From: Pseudomonadota bacterium
GTDB taxonomy: Bacteria; Pseudomonadota; Gammaproteobacteria; Ga0077536
Assembly (NCBI GenBank): GCA_016719885.1
Contig: JADJYF010000017.1
Coordinates: forward strand, 1-64,000
Reading direction: 5' to 3'
Length of the DNA: 64,000 nucleotides
Positions 42,993-51,827 of this stretch are shown here, in pieces (the first letter of the stretch is position 1; every line of letters begins with the position of its first letter). A program made the position numbers and the translations under genes. The notes beneath the pieces are model-generated. The model saw only the letters and a list, made by a program, of their open reading frames with translations. It ran no database searches and had not been told where the DNA came from.

Positions 42993-43181
42993 GGCGGCTC
43001 GCGGTGGTGACATGAGCCGCCAGTGTAGGCGCCCGCCACCGATGCGGAGAGTTTCGCATTCAAGCTTTACACGCGGCCGCCGAAAACGTTTGCACAAGCA
43101 CTGGACCGGACGCCTGCAACGCGTTCGGGCGCCCCATTGGTCAGCCGTCCGCACGCCCGCGGCTACTCGAAAGGACCCGGC

Positions 43182-44318
43182 ATGTTCAATCGCAAACCGA
43201 AAGCTTCCGTCGCCCCCGCAATTCAACAATGGCTGTCGGCGCTCGCTGCCGGCGAGCCTCTCCACGCCGCGCCGCTGGCGCCCTTGTGCGACGAGCCGCA
43301 GCTCGCCGAGCGCCTGGTCGCCGAGCTCAACCACCTGCAGCAGGCCGGCCACGAGAACGCTCACAACGCCTCGCGTGTGCGACTGTGGGGCGCCCATGCC
43401 GGCGTCGGCCTGTGGGATATCGAACTCAGCGCCGACGGCGTGGTGGGCGTCAACACGCCGGCCTACTGGTCGCCGGGCTTCCTCGCCCTGCTCGGCTATC
43501 ACGATGCGCGCGAATTCCCGCCCGAACTCGGCAGCTGGACAGGCCGTCTGCATCCCGACGATGTCGATCGCACCTTCGCCAACTTCAACGCCCATATCCG
43601 CGATCGCAGCGGCATGACGCCGTTCGACATGGAATACCGTGCCCGCACCCGCAGCGGCGGCTATCGCTGGTTTCGCGGACGCGCCGGCACCGAGCGCGAC
43701 GCGGCCGGCAACCCGATCCGCTGCTGCGGTTCAATAGTCGACATCGACGACGAGAAACAGAACGCGGTGGCCAAGCAGGACCAGGATGCGGCGTTCAACG
43801 CGCGCATCCATGAAGTCGGGGAAACGGTCGCGGCGATGGCGAACTCGATGCGCGGCTTCATCGGCAACCTGCACGCGAGCACCAGTGAATCGAGCGCCAC
43901 CGCCGAAATCGGCATCGGTCACATCAACGATCTGCGCGGCCTGATCGAGGAAGTGGCGGCCAAGAACGACATGATCAATTCGCTGGTCACGCAGATCCAG
44001 GGCATCGCCGAACAGACCAACCTGCTGGCCTTGAATGCCGCGATCGAATCGGCGCGCGCGGGCGAAGCGGGACGTGGTTTCGCGGTGGTCGCCGACGAGG
44101 TGCGCAAGCTGGCGGGCAGCTCGCAGGCATCAGCCCAGGAGATCACCTCCATCGCCACCAGCGCTTCGCAGGCCACGCGCAGAACCGTCGAAATAGCGGC
44201 GCTGGTGATCGCCTCGGTCGACAACCTCAACAACAACATCGGCGCTTCGCAGCGGCTGCTGCAGCAGGCTCACGAAGTGCTGGACGCGCAGGATCGTGCC
44301 ATCGCCTCAATCGGCTGA
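43182..44318 (+). CDS. Soluble PAS-domain methyl-accepting chemotaxis protein
   Basis: 378 residues without membrane segments. Residues about 65-190 are a PAS_3 fold (VGLWDIELSADGVVGVNTPA, WTGRLHPDDVDRTFANFNAH, MEYRARTRSGGYRWFRGRAG). The C-terminal half is the chemoreceptor signalling hairpin, with the tip IQGIAEQTNLLALNAAIESA and RAGEAGRGFAVVADEVRKLA. The helices are short, so it belongs to a short cytoplasmic class. It probably senses an internal ligand or redox state and signals to CheA. No che gene is near. AAGGACC precedes the ATG at 43182. Confidence 0.9.
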   Translation: MFNRKPKASVAPAIQQWLSALAAGEPLHAAPLAPLCDEPQLAERLVAELNHLQQAGHENAHNASRVRLWGAHAGVGLWDIELSADGVVGVNTPAYWSPGFLALLGYHDAREFPPELGSWTGRLHPDDVDRTFANFNAHIRDRSGMTPFDMEYRARTRSGGYRWFRGRAGTERDAAGNPIRCCGSIVDIDDEKQNAVAKQDQDAAFNARIHEVGETVAAMANSMRGFIGNLHASTSESSATAEIGIGHINDLRGLIEEVAAKNDMINSLVTQIQGIAEQTNLLALNAAIESARAGEAGRGFAVVADEVRKLAGSSQASAQEITSIATSASQATRRTVEIAALVIASVDNLNNNIGASQRLLQQAHEVLDAQDRAIASIG

Positions 44319-44330
44319 GGCGCGCGGCGC

Positions 44331-45119
44331 TCAGGCCTGGGCGCGCAGAAAATCCTCGAGCGCGGCGTTGAACGCCGCCGCGCACTCGAGATTGGCGAGA
44401 TGCGCGCCGGGCAATTCCAGGTAGCGCGAACCCGCCACCCGTGCATGCATGTCCTGCATGGCCGCCACCGGCACCGCCGGATCGAGCGCGCCGGCCACGA
44501 ACAGCGCCGGCACGCGCAGCGCCGCCAGGCGATCGCGGTAGGCCAGGCCCTTCAACGCTTCGCAACAGCCCATGTAGCCCGCCACCGGCGTGTCGAGAAT
44601 CATGGCGCGTACCGGCGCGACCTCGGCCGCGCGCGTGGCCAGCATGTCGGCGGTGAACCAGCGCGCAATGGTAGCGTCCACCAGCGCCGCCATGCCCTGT
44701 TCACGGGCCATGGCAATGCGTTCGTCCCACATCGCGCCGCCGTCGGCCGGCGCCTGCGCCGTACAGCACGCGGCGCAGATGCTCGCCACCCGCTCCGCAT
44801 GCTCGAGCGCGAGCCCCATGGCGGTCATGCCGCCCAGCGACAAGCCCACGAAGTGCACGCGCGGGATGGCGAGCGCATCGAGCACGGCAATCACGTCGCC
44901 ACACAGGTCGGCAAAGTCATAGGGGCCGGGCGGCACCTCGCTGGCGCCATGGCCGCGCGTGTCGTAGCGGATCACGCGGTAGGCGCCGCGCAGCGCCGCC
45001 GCCTGCGGCGCCCACATGTCGAGATTCGAGGCCAGTGAATTGGAGAACATCACGACCGGCGCGTCGCGCGGCCCCTCGTCCAACACATTCAAACGCGTAC
45101 CTGCGGTATTGATCAGCAT
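44331..45119 (-). CDS. Alpha/beta hydrolase, 3-oxoadipate enol-lactonase-like
   Basis: 262 residues. The nucleophile elbow is FVGLSLGGMTAMGLA, the oxyanion region is VVMFSNSLASNLDMW, the acid is in VAGALDPAVPVAAM and the histidine in LPGAHLANLECAAAF. The NSL start and overall pattern match PcaD, which opens 3-oxoadipate enol-lactone in the beta-ketoadipate pathway. No other pca gene is close, so a different ester or lactone is possible. It starts two bases after the luciferase-like gene and is probably cotranscribed. Confidence 0.85.
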   Translation of the reverse strand: MLINTAGTRLNVLDEGPRDAPVVMFSNSLASNLDMWAPQAAALRGAYRVIRYDTRGHGASEVPPGPYDFADLCGDVIAVLDALAIPRVHFVGLSLGGMTAMGLALEHAERVASICAACCTAQAPADGGAMWDERIAMAREQGMAALVDATIARWFTADMLATRAAEVAPVRAMILDTPVAGYMGCCEALKGLAYRDRLAALRVPALFVAGALDPAVPVAAMQDMHARVAGSRYLELPGAHLANLECAAAFNAALEDFLRAQA

Positions 45120-45121
45120 GT

Positions 45122-46219
45122 TCACTCCATCGTCTCGCCGAGCGCGCGGTTCACCATCGGCATCACTTCGCGCGCCATGAGTTCCATGGAACGCCGCGAC
45201 AGGGCGACGTCCTCCCAATCGTGGCCGGCATATACCAGGGTGCCAAACTCACCCACTTCGTCGCGCAGCGCGAGGATGCGTTCCGCCACCTGCGCCGGCG
45301 TGCCGCAGATCACCAGCGACTCCATGACGAAGTCGTGGGTGACGTCGGCGTCGGCCATGTCGGCGCGGTTCTTGAAAAGATCCGGGCGGCCATTGCCGAT
45401 GAGCTTGCGCATGAGGCTGCGATAGTAGTTGCCATAGGGGCCGGCGGGGTTCATGGCGTAGGCACGCGCGGTCTTTTCATCGTCGGCGACGAAAATGCTC
45501 TTGGCCACCCGCCAGTCGCCGAAGTTGAACGGGCGTGCGGCGCCTGCCCAACCCTCGACGAGCTTGGCGCGATGACTCGCGACCCATACCGGCTGCAGGA
45601 AATTGGCCGAGATGATCGACCAGCCGCGCGCCGCCGCCTGCGCCACCGAATCGGCGAATGGCGACATCGACGCGACCATGATGGGCGGATGCGGACGCTG
45701 CAGCGGCGGCACGATGGCGCCCTGCCCGATCTCGAGATCCATGGTGCGGCGCGTGGAGATCTGCCAGAACTCGCCGTTCAGATCGTAGGGCGGCGTACCG
45801 CTCCAAATGGCCAGCACCTGTTCGATGGCCTCGGCGAACATCGCGCGCCGGTCCTTGTCGAGGTTGCCGAACACCTCGGCATCGGAACGCAGTCCGCCGG
45901 GGCTGATGCCGAAGATGAATCGCCCGGCCAGCATGTGATCGAGCATCGCGACCTGCGCGGCGACCGCCGCCGGATGCGCATTGGGCAGGTTGACCGTACC
46001 GCTGCCGAGCTTGATACGCCGCGTCTGGTAGGCGAGCGAGGCAAGGAAAATCAGGCACGAGGTGATGGTCTCGGCGCGGTCGGTGACGTGCTCGCCGCAG
46101 AACGCCTCGGCAAATCCCAGTTCATCGGCCAGCAGGAAAGCTGCGCGGTCTTCGTGCAAGGTCGCGCTGTAATCGCGTCCCGGCGGATGCAACGGCATGG
46201 TGAAATAACTGAGCTTCAT
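45122..46219 (-). CDS. Luciferase-like monooxygenase (LLM class)
   Basis: 365 residues of the bacterial luciferase TIM-barrel family. Marks: KLSYFTMPLHPPGRDYSATL, LADELGFAEAFCGEHVTDRA, IKLGSGTVNLPNAHPAAVAA, QVAMLDHMLAGRFIFGISPG. It uses FMNH2 or F420; cofactor and substrate cannot be decided. It is preceded upstream, after 67 bases, by the TPP-enzyme gene on the same strand and followed by the PcaD-like hydrolase, so all may belong to one catabolic transcript. Confidence 0.9.
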   Translation of the reverse strand: MKLSYFTMPLHPPGRDYSATLHEDRAAFLLADELGFAEAFCGEHVTDRAETITSCLIFLASLAYQTRRIKLGSGTVNLPNAHPAAVAAQVAMLDHMLAGRFIFGISPGGLRSDAEVFGNLDKDRRAMFAEAIEQVLAIWSGTPPYDLNGEFWQISTRRTMDLEIGQGAIVPPLQRPHPPIMVASMSPFADSVAQAAARGWSIISANFLQPVWVASHRAKLVEGWAGAARPFNFGDWRVAKSIFVADDEKTARAYAMNPAGPYGNYYRSLMRKLIGNGRPDLFKNRADMADADVTHDFVMESLVICGTPAQVAERILALRDEVGEFGTLVYAGHDWEDVALSRRSMELMAREVMPMVNRALGETME

Positions 46220-46286
46220 GACACTCCCAGGACGCCATCCGGCGTCTGTCCTAGGTCGACAACGCAGACGTCAGTCCGAGCCCGGC

Positions 46287-47900
46287 TCAGACGTCTTCCA
46301 TGACGAGTTCTATCACCGCCGCGCTGTCGGCGGCCAGGGCCGCCGGCAGCACCGCGTCGAAGGCCGCGTTGTCGGCGACACGCGCGCCGTACAGGCCGAA
46401 GGATTGCGCAAACGCCGCGAAGTCCGGATTGACCAGGTCGTTGGCAATGCGCCGGCCGGGGTAACGGCGGTCCTGGTGCATCTCGATGGTGCCGAACTTG
46501 CTGTTGTTGAACACCAGGATCAGCGGCTTGGCACCGTACTTGGCGGCGGTCGCGAGTTCCATGCCGGTCATGAGCATGCCGCCGTCGCCGACACAGCCCA
46601 CCACGCGGCGCGCGGGTTCGGCCAGCGCCGCCGCGATCGCGGCCGGCACGCCCCAGCCCATCGCGCCGTTGATCGGCGCCAGCAGGCGTCCCGGTCGCGA
46701 ATAGGCACGATAACGCTGCGGCCACAGCGTGAAGTTGCCGGCATCGACCGTGACGATGGCGTCGCTGGCCAGACGACGGTTCAAGGTCGCCATCACTTCG
46801 CCCGGATCGAGTCCGCCTTCGACCGTCGGCGGCTGACGCGCCGCCAGGCAGGCGTCGCGCAGGCGCTGACACCACTCGCCGCGCGCGTCACTGGCGGCAA
46901 GCGTGGTGGTGGCGAGCGCGCCGACGGTCTCGCCGATGTCGGCGCAGATGCCGAGCGTCGGCGGGTAGTTGCGGCCGATGTCCGCGGCGTTCGGGTAGAT
47001 GTGTATCAACTCGCGCGCGCGCTGATCGCGGAACAGCGTGTAGCCGCGCGTGGTCGGCTCGTCGAGGCGCGCGCCGATCACCAGCACGCAGTCGGCTTCG
47101 GCGGCGAGCGCATACAGCTCGGCGTGGGCGCTCAGGCCCAGCGCGCCGGCATAGCACGCGTGCTCGTTGTCGAAGGCATCGTTGCGCCGCCACGCCACGC
47201 ACACCGGCACGCGGTTGCGACGCGCGAACTGCTCGAGGTCGCGGCTCATGGCGTCACTGGTGACGCCGCCGCCGAAGATCACCAGCGGCCGCTCGGCCTC
47301 GTCGAGGCTGCGCTTGACCTGTTCGAGCTGGGCGGCGTCGAGGCCGCGGCGTTGGACCGGACGCGCCGGTTCGGGCGCGGCAAAGCTCGGCTCGCCGAGC
47401 ACGTCTTCGGGTAGCGCCAACACCACCGGCCCCGGACGCCCGCTGCGTGCGATGTGGAAGGCGCGCGCCACCGCGCCCGGCAGCGCCTCGCCTATCGTCA
47501 CCTGTTCGACATGCTTGGCGAAGGGCGCGAAGAAGGTCTCGTAATCGACTTCCTGGAAGGATTCACGGCCGAGATTGTCACGCGCCACCTGGCCGACGCA
47601 CAGCAGCATGGGGATCGACGCCTGGCGTGCGACGTGCAGCGCAATCGAGGCATTGGCGGCGCCCGGCCCGCGCGTCACGAAGCACACGCCGGGCAGGCCG
47701 CTGAGCTGCGCGCTGGCGGCGGCCATGAAGGCCGCGCCGCTTTCGTGGCGACAGGTGATGAGCGGCAGGTGCTCGGGCACGTCGTACAGCGCATCGAGCA
47801 CCGCCAGGAACGATTCCCCCGGCACGCAGAACAGGCGCGGCACGCCGTGTTCGATCAGCGCCTCGACCAGCAACTGGCCGCCGCTCAAACGTTCGCTCAT
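46287..47900 (-). CDS. Thiamine pyrophosphate enzyme, acetolactate synthase large subunit-like
   Basis: 537 residues. Three domains: N-terminal PYR domain with catalytic glutamate E53 (TCRHESGAAFMAAA), central domain (PLVIFGGGVTSDAM), C-terminal PP domain with the TPP motif VGCVGDGGMLMTGMELATAA...LILVFNN. The sequence is of the ALS/benzoylformate-decarboxylase group; no regulatory subunit (ilvN/ilvH) gene is adjacent, so a decarboxylase or carboligase role in catabolism is more likely than valine synthesis. The ATG overlaps the stop of the quinone oxidoreductase gene as ATGA. Confidence 0.88.
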   Translation of the reverse strand: MSERLSGGQLLVEALIEHGVPRLFCVPGESFLAVLDALYDVPEHLPLITCRHESGAAFMAAASAQLSGLPGVCFVTRGPGAANASIALHVARQASIPMLLCVGQVARDNLGRESFQEVDYETFFAPFAKHVEQVTIGEALPGAVARAFHIARSGRPGPVVLALPEDVLGEPSFAAPEPARPVQRRGLDAAQLEQVKRSLDEAERPLVIFGGGVTSDAMSRDLEQFARRNRVPVCVAWRRNDAFDNEHACYAGALGLSAHAELYALAAEADCVLVIGARLDEPTTRGYTLFRDQRARELIHIYPNAADIGRNYPPTLGICADIGETVGALATTTLAASDARGEWCQRLRDACLAARQPPTVEGGLDPGEVMATLNRRLASDAIVTVDAGNFTLWPQRYRAYSRPGRLLAPINGAMGWGVPAAIAAALAEPARRVVGCVGDGGMLMTGMELATAAKYGAKPLILVFNNSKFGTIEMHQDRRYPGRRIANDLVNPDFAAFAQSFGLYGARVADNAAFDAVLPAALAADSAAVIELVMEDV

Positions 47901-48868
47901 GGCACCAGGATCGGAATGGTGTGCTTGGCGCGATCCTCGAGATGACGGTGCGCCGCGGGCGCTTCGTCGAAAGAGAAACGCTCGACCGGGTGCGGCCACA
48001 CGATGCCGCGTTCCAGCGCGTCGAAGAAACGGCTGGTGGAGAGCTCGAGCTCGGCGCGCGTGCCGACGTAGTGGCCGAGATTGGGCCGCGTGAGATACAG
48101 CGAGCCGTGGCGCGACAAGGCCAGCACGTCGAGCGGATCGGGTTTGCCGGAAGCATTGCCGTAGGCAACCATCAGGCCGCGCGGGCGGATGCATTCAATC
48201 GACTTCATGAAGGTGTCGCGGCCGATGGAATCGTAGGCCACGTCCACGCCGCGCCCGCCGGTCAGCTCGCGCACCTGGGCGACGAAATCATCGGCGCCGT
48301 GCAGCAGCACGTGATCGGCGCCCGCTTCACGCGCCATCTCGAACTTGTTTTCCGCGCCGACCGTGGCGATGACGGTGGCGCCGAGATCCTTGGCCCACTG
48401 GCACACCATGAGGCCGGTGCCGCCGGTCGCGGCGTGCACGATCACGGTCTCGCCGGCTTTCAGCTCATGCAGGCGGAACAAGAGGTATTCGGCGGTCATG
48501 CCGCGCGTGAGACTTGCCGCCACCACGTCGTCGGCGATGGCGTCGGGCAGGTGCACTATCGACTGCGCTTTCATGACCCGCGCCTCGACATAGGACGGGC
48601 CGGCCGAGCCGTAGCCGATGCGGTCACCGACCTTGAAGCCTTGCACCTCCGGGCCGACCGCTTCGATGACGCCGGTCGCCTGGTCGCCGATGATGGCGGG
48701 CAGCTTGATGGGGTACAGGCCGCGCCGGAAATAGGTGTCGATGAAGTTGACGCCGATGCCGGTGTGCCTCACCAGCACTTCGCCGACGCCGGGTGTACGC
48801 AGCTCGACCTCCTCGACCACGAGGTTGTCGGGGCCGCCCAGTTCTCGAAGCACGATGGCACGTGTCAC
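47897..48868 (-). CDS. NADPH:quinone oxidoreductase-like zinc-free MDR protein
   Basis: 323 residues. Medium-chain dehydrogenase fold: GIGVNFIDTYFRRGLYPIKL at the start, VIVHAATGGTGLMVCQWAKD for NADPH, and no zinc-binding cysteines, as in Qor. Reduces quinones or enones by one- or two-electron steps. It is cotranslated with the TPP enzyme downstream (four-base overlap). Divergent from the HCCA isomerase-like gene. Confidence 0.92.
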   Translation of the reverse strand: MTRAIVLRELGGPDNLVVEEVELRTPGVGEVLVRHTGIGVNFIDTYFRRGLYPIKLPAIIGDQATGVIEAVGPEVQGFKVGDRIGYGSAGPSYVEARVMKAQSIVHLPDAIADDVVAASLTRGMTAEYLLFRLHELKAGETVIVHAATGGTGLMVCQWAKDLGATVIATVGAENKFEMAREAGADHVLLHGADDFVAQVRELTGGRGVDVAYDSIGRDTFMKSIECIRPRGLMVAYGNASGKPDPLDVLALSRHGSLYLTRPNLGHYVGTRAELELSTSRFFDALERGIVWPHPVERFSFDEAPAAHRHLEDRAKHTIPILVP

Positions 48869-49019
48869 TCAACTCTCCCCTGCGTGGCGCGTTCGTTGGC
48901 AGTATACCCAAGCAGTCCAGGCTGCGAAGCGGCGGATTTGCGGCGCCCCGTCACCCTTCGGGCGCATCGCGCGCACTGCTAGAATCGCGCCCAGTCACCT
49001 ACCGGCAAGGACCTCGCCC

Positions 49020-49610
49020 ATGAGCCGTACCGCCGTCCGCATCTTCTTCAACTTCCGCAGCCCCTATTGCTACCTCGCGTCGCACACGCTGTTTGCACGG
49101 CTCGCGGCCTTCGACGTCGACATTCAATGGCGCTCGCTGGGAGGTTGGGACGGACGCTCGGCGCCGGAGCGGGCCAAGGTCAAGGTGCCACTCACGCGCC
49201 AGGACGTCGCGCGCTGGTGTCGACGCATGGGGGTGCCTTTCAATCCACCGCCGGTTTCGACCGACCCGACGCCGGCCGCACTGGTGGCGTTCGCCGCGGA
49301 AGAGGCCGGCCTCCTGCCGCGTTACGTGGAACGCGTGATGTGGCGCGAATGGGCCGAGGGCCAGGACATCGGCATGACGCCGGTGCTGGAAGGCGTGGCG
49401 GAAGACATCGGTCTCGGCGCCGACGCGGTACGCCGCGCGCTCGATGATTTCACCCATCTCGCGCGCCTGCAGGAAAACTGGCAGGAAGCGACGAGCCTCG
49501 GCGTAATTGGCGTGCCGACGTTCGTGGTGGGCGATCAGATCTTCTGGGGCAACGATCGCCTCGAGTTCCTGGAGGAACATCTCACCGAACTCGGCCTCGG
49601 CAAGCGCTGA
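49020..49610 (+). CDS. DsbA-fold 2-hydroxychromene-2-carboxylate isomerase-like protein
   Basis: 196 residues. The thioredoxin-like start is VRIFFNFRSPYCYLASHTLF, with serine (RSPY) where DsbA has its first cysteine, as in NahD and kappa GST enzymes; the end is LGVIGVPTFVVGDQIFWGND with the cis-proline VPTF. It probably uses glutathione to isomerise a ring-cleavage product. Start ATG at 49020 follows AAGGACC; the longer frame from 48735 is unsupported. Convergent with the following luciferase-like gene. Confidence 0.88.
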   Translation: MSRTAVRIFFNFRSPYCYLASHTLFARLAAFDVDIQWRSLGGWDGRSAPERAKVKVPLTRQDVARWCRRMGVPFNPPPVSTDPTPAALVAFAAEEAGLLPRYVERVMWREWAEGQDIGMTPVLEGVAEDIGLGADAVRRALDDFTHLARLQENWQEATSLGVIGVPTFVVGDQIFWGNDRLEFLEEHLTELGLGKR

Positions 49611-49632
49611 TCCGAACCGTGGCCGGCGCCGC

Positions 49633-50658
49633 TCAGGCGCGCAGCGCCGGCATCACCCGCTCGACGAACAAATCCAGCGACGCCATCTCGTCGCGGTGCG
49701 CGAGGTCGCCATAGGCCATCTGCGCGATCACGTAGTTGACGCCGGTCGCTTCGATCTGCGCGGCCAATTCGTCCGCCACCCGCGCGGGCGATCCGCACAC
49801 CAGCATGCCCACCGCGCGCGCGGTCTCGAAGTTGTCCAACGAGCCAATCAGCGGCGCTTCGATGCCATGCTCGCGCCACAGCTTGATGAGCTTGCCGAAC
49901 CAGTTGAGATAGGACGGGCGCGCGAGGCGCTCGGCCTCGGCGTCGCTGGGCGCCACCAGCACCATGCGATACATGCCGTTCAAGGGCGCCTGCACGCCGA
50001 AGCGCCCACGCAAGGGATCGTCCTTCAGGTTCGCGAACGCCTCGCGATAGGTGCTGACGGCGGTGCGAATCATCTCGACGTTGCCGAGCGCCGCGGTATG
50101 CATGCCGGCGCGCGCGGCTTCGGTCAGGCCTTCGACCGACATCGAGGCCGACCACATCGGCAACGGCTGCTGCAGCGGCGCCAACGGCAGCGGCACGTCA
50201 TCGTAGTGAAAGAAGCGGCCGTGGAAAGTCAGGCGTTCGGCGCCGAGGCCGGCGCGCAACACCGCCAGCGCTTCGGCGGTGCGAGCCGCGGCGATATCGT
50301 CGCCGACGCCGTAGAAATTGAGTTCGATGGGCGAGATGGCGCGCCCCACGCCGACTTCCAGGCGCCCTTCGCTCAGTTGATCGAGCAATGCGATTTCGCC
50401 GAGCAGACGCAGCGGATCGTAGAGCGGCAGCAGGTAGACCAGCGGGCCCAAGCGCAGACGCGTGGTGGCCTGCGCGACCGCGGCGAGAAATACGCTGGGC
50501 GACGAAGCCATGCCCAGCGGCGTGCCGTGATGCTCGGCGAGATGATAGGCGCGAAAGCCACCGGCCTCGGCCTGGCGGATGAATTCGATGCGGTCCTTCA
50601 GCGTGCGCGCCGGCGCCTCGGGCTTGTGGTCGAGATGATCGAAAAGTCCAAACTGCAT
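49633..50658 (-). CDS. Luciferase-like monooxygenase (LLM class), second copy
   Basis: 341 residues. MQFGLFDHLDHKPEAPARTL opens the barrel; LAEHHGTPLGMASSPSVFLA and TRLRLGPLVYLLPLYDPLRL are typical of alkanal-type members, with EIALLDQLSEGRLEVGVGRA. It is distinct from the protein at 45,122-46,219, not a recent duplicate. The ATG at 50658 has GGGGGGAG upstream. Substrate unknown. Confidence 0.9.
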   Translation of the reverse strand: MQFGLFDHLDHKPEAPARTLKDRIEFIRQAEAGGFRAYHLAEHHGTPLGMASSPSVFLAAVAQATTRLRLGPLVYLLPLYDPLRLLGEIALLDQLSEGRLEVGVGRAISPIELNFYGVGDDIAAARTAEALAVLRAGLGAERLTFHGRFFHYDDVPLPLAPLQQPLPMWSASMSVEGLTEAARAGMHTAALGNVEMIRTAVSTYREAFANLKDDPLRGRFGVQAPLNGMYRMVLVAPSDAEAERLARPSYLNWFGKLIKLWREHGIEAPLIGSLDNFETARAVGMLVCGSPARVADELAAQIEATGVNYVIAQMAYGDLAHRDEMASLDLFVERVMPALRA

Positions 50659-50774
50659 GCTCCCCCCTGGTCGCGCCATGCCGGCGCCGCGCTCACTCGT
50701 GGCGCTGCCGGTCGCGGCCGGGCAGCGCGTCTAGCGTACAACAGCGGGCAGCATGTGCGACGCGAGGCAAAGCC

Positions 50775-51572
50775 TCAAGCGGAACGGCGACGACGCAGGA
50801 CTGCGAGGCCAGGCAGCAACAGGGCCAGCGTGCCGGGCTCGGGCACGTACTGCTCGCCCTCGATGGTGTCGTTGGCGCAGCTCATGGCCCAGTGCAAGGC
50901 CATGCTGTCGCCCTGGGCGAGCGCGGTGTTGGCGACATCGAAGTCGAAGCGCAGGTGGCGATTGCCGGCGGTGCTGTCCACCGACCACGTGCCCTGACCC
51001 AGCGCGTGCACGGTACGCGACGCGCGGTCGACGCCCACTTCCTGGCCGTCGCGAAAGATGGCGCCCGACAGGAAATCATTGCTGAGCAGCGCGTTGGCAT
51101 CGTTGCTCGCGCCGGTCAGCGCGTACAGGGTGCCGCTGCCGCCGACGTCGGTCCAGCGGTCACGGTCGATGGAAAAGCCGTAGGTCCAGTGCGTGCCGGT
51201 GACGTTGTTGTCATTGAGATGGTGCGGGTCGTTGCCGAACGGCGTCCATTCGCTGGCGAGGAACAGGTCGCCATAGCCGATGCCCATCGCCACGCCATCC
51301 AGTCGGCTCGCCGCGCGCTGGGTGTATTGCGGATAGAGGAACTCGTCGGCATGACCGGCGAATGTCGTGTAGATCTTGACCGTGAGCTTGCTGCCGTTGC
51401 GCGAAATGCTCGCACCCTGCACGTCGAACACCGGTCCGCCGACGATGTCGCCATAGCCATGGTCATTACCGCCGTAGTAGGTGTCGTTGATGGGATAGGC
51501 CATGGCACTGGCGGTAAAGACCAGTGTGCTTGCGATGGCGGCGATGCGCAGACCCTGTGCCAGGCTGGGCAT
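50775..51572 (-). CDS. PEP-CTERM sorting domain protein
   Basis: 265 residues. Sec signal peptide (1-25, IASTLVFTASAMA), an extracellular domain of unknown family with a repeated GDL/GYGD pattern, and a C-terminal sorting signal: VPEPGTLALLLPGLAVL followed by RRRRSA. Such proteins are processed by exosortase and placed on the surface or in the exopolysaccharide. Neither an exosortase (epsH) nor a PEP-CTERM regulator gene is in the window. AAGGAGAA precedes the ATG. Function unknown. Confidence 0.88.
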   Translation of the reverse strand: MPSLAQGLRIAAIASTLVFTASAMAYPINDTYYGGNDHGYGDIVGGPVFDVQGASISRNGSKLTVKIYTTFAGHADEFLYPQYTQRAASRLDGVAMGIGYGDLFLASEWTPFGNDPHHLNDNNVTGTHWTYGFSIDRDRWTDVGGSGTLYALTGASNDANALLSNDFLSGAIFRDGQEVGVDRASRTVHALGQGTWSVDSTAGNRHLRFDFDVANTALAQGDSMALHWAMSCANDTIEGEQYVPEPGTLALLLPGLAVLRRRRSA

Positions 51573-51787
51573 GATGTTCTCCTTGACGTTCGTGTGCCGT
51601 GGGCTGGTCGCGAAACGCCAGCCTCGTTGTGTGCGATGAACGTTGCAGGATGCGGGCCAAACGCCGTGACGGCGCGCGAAACCGCCGATTGCGGACTTGC
51701 GTCGCAAAAGCCCTCGGGAAAAATGTGAAGTGGCGCAGGGCGATGTCGCCGGCTGACGACGATGAGGCCGTGCAGGCGAGCTCGAGA

Positions 51788-51819
51788 GCGCCTGGGCGCG
51801 GGCATGCGCGCCCAGGCGC
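51788..51819 (-). terminator. Stem-loop after the VOC gene
   Basis: GCGCCTGGGCGCG and CGCGCCCAGGCGC form a perfect 13-bp stem with a GGCATG loop nine bases past the stop of the minus-strand VOC gene. No T-run is present, so it is a possible Rho-assisted terminator or a stabilising hairpin. Confidence 0.5.
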
Positions 51820-51827
51820 GTGAGTGA

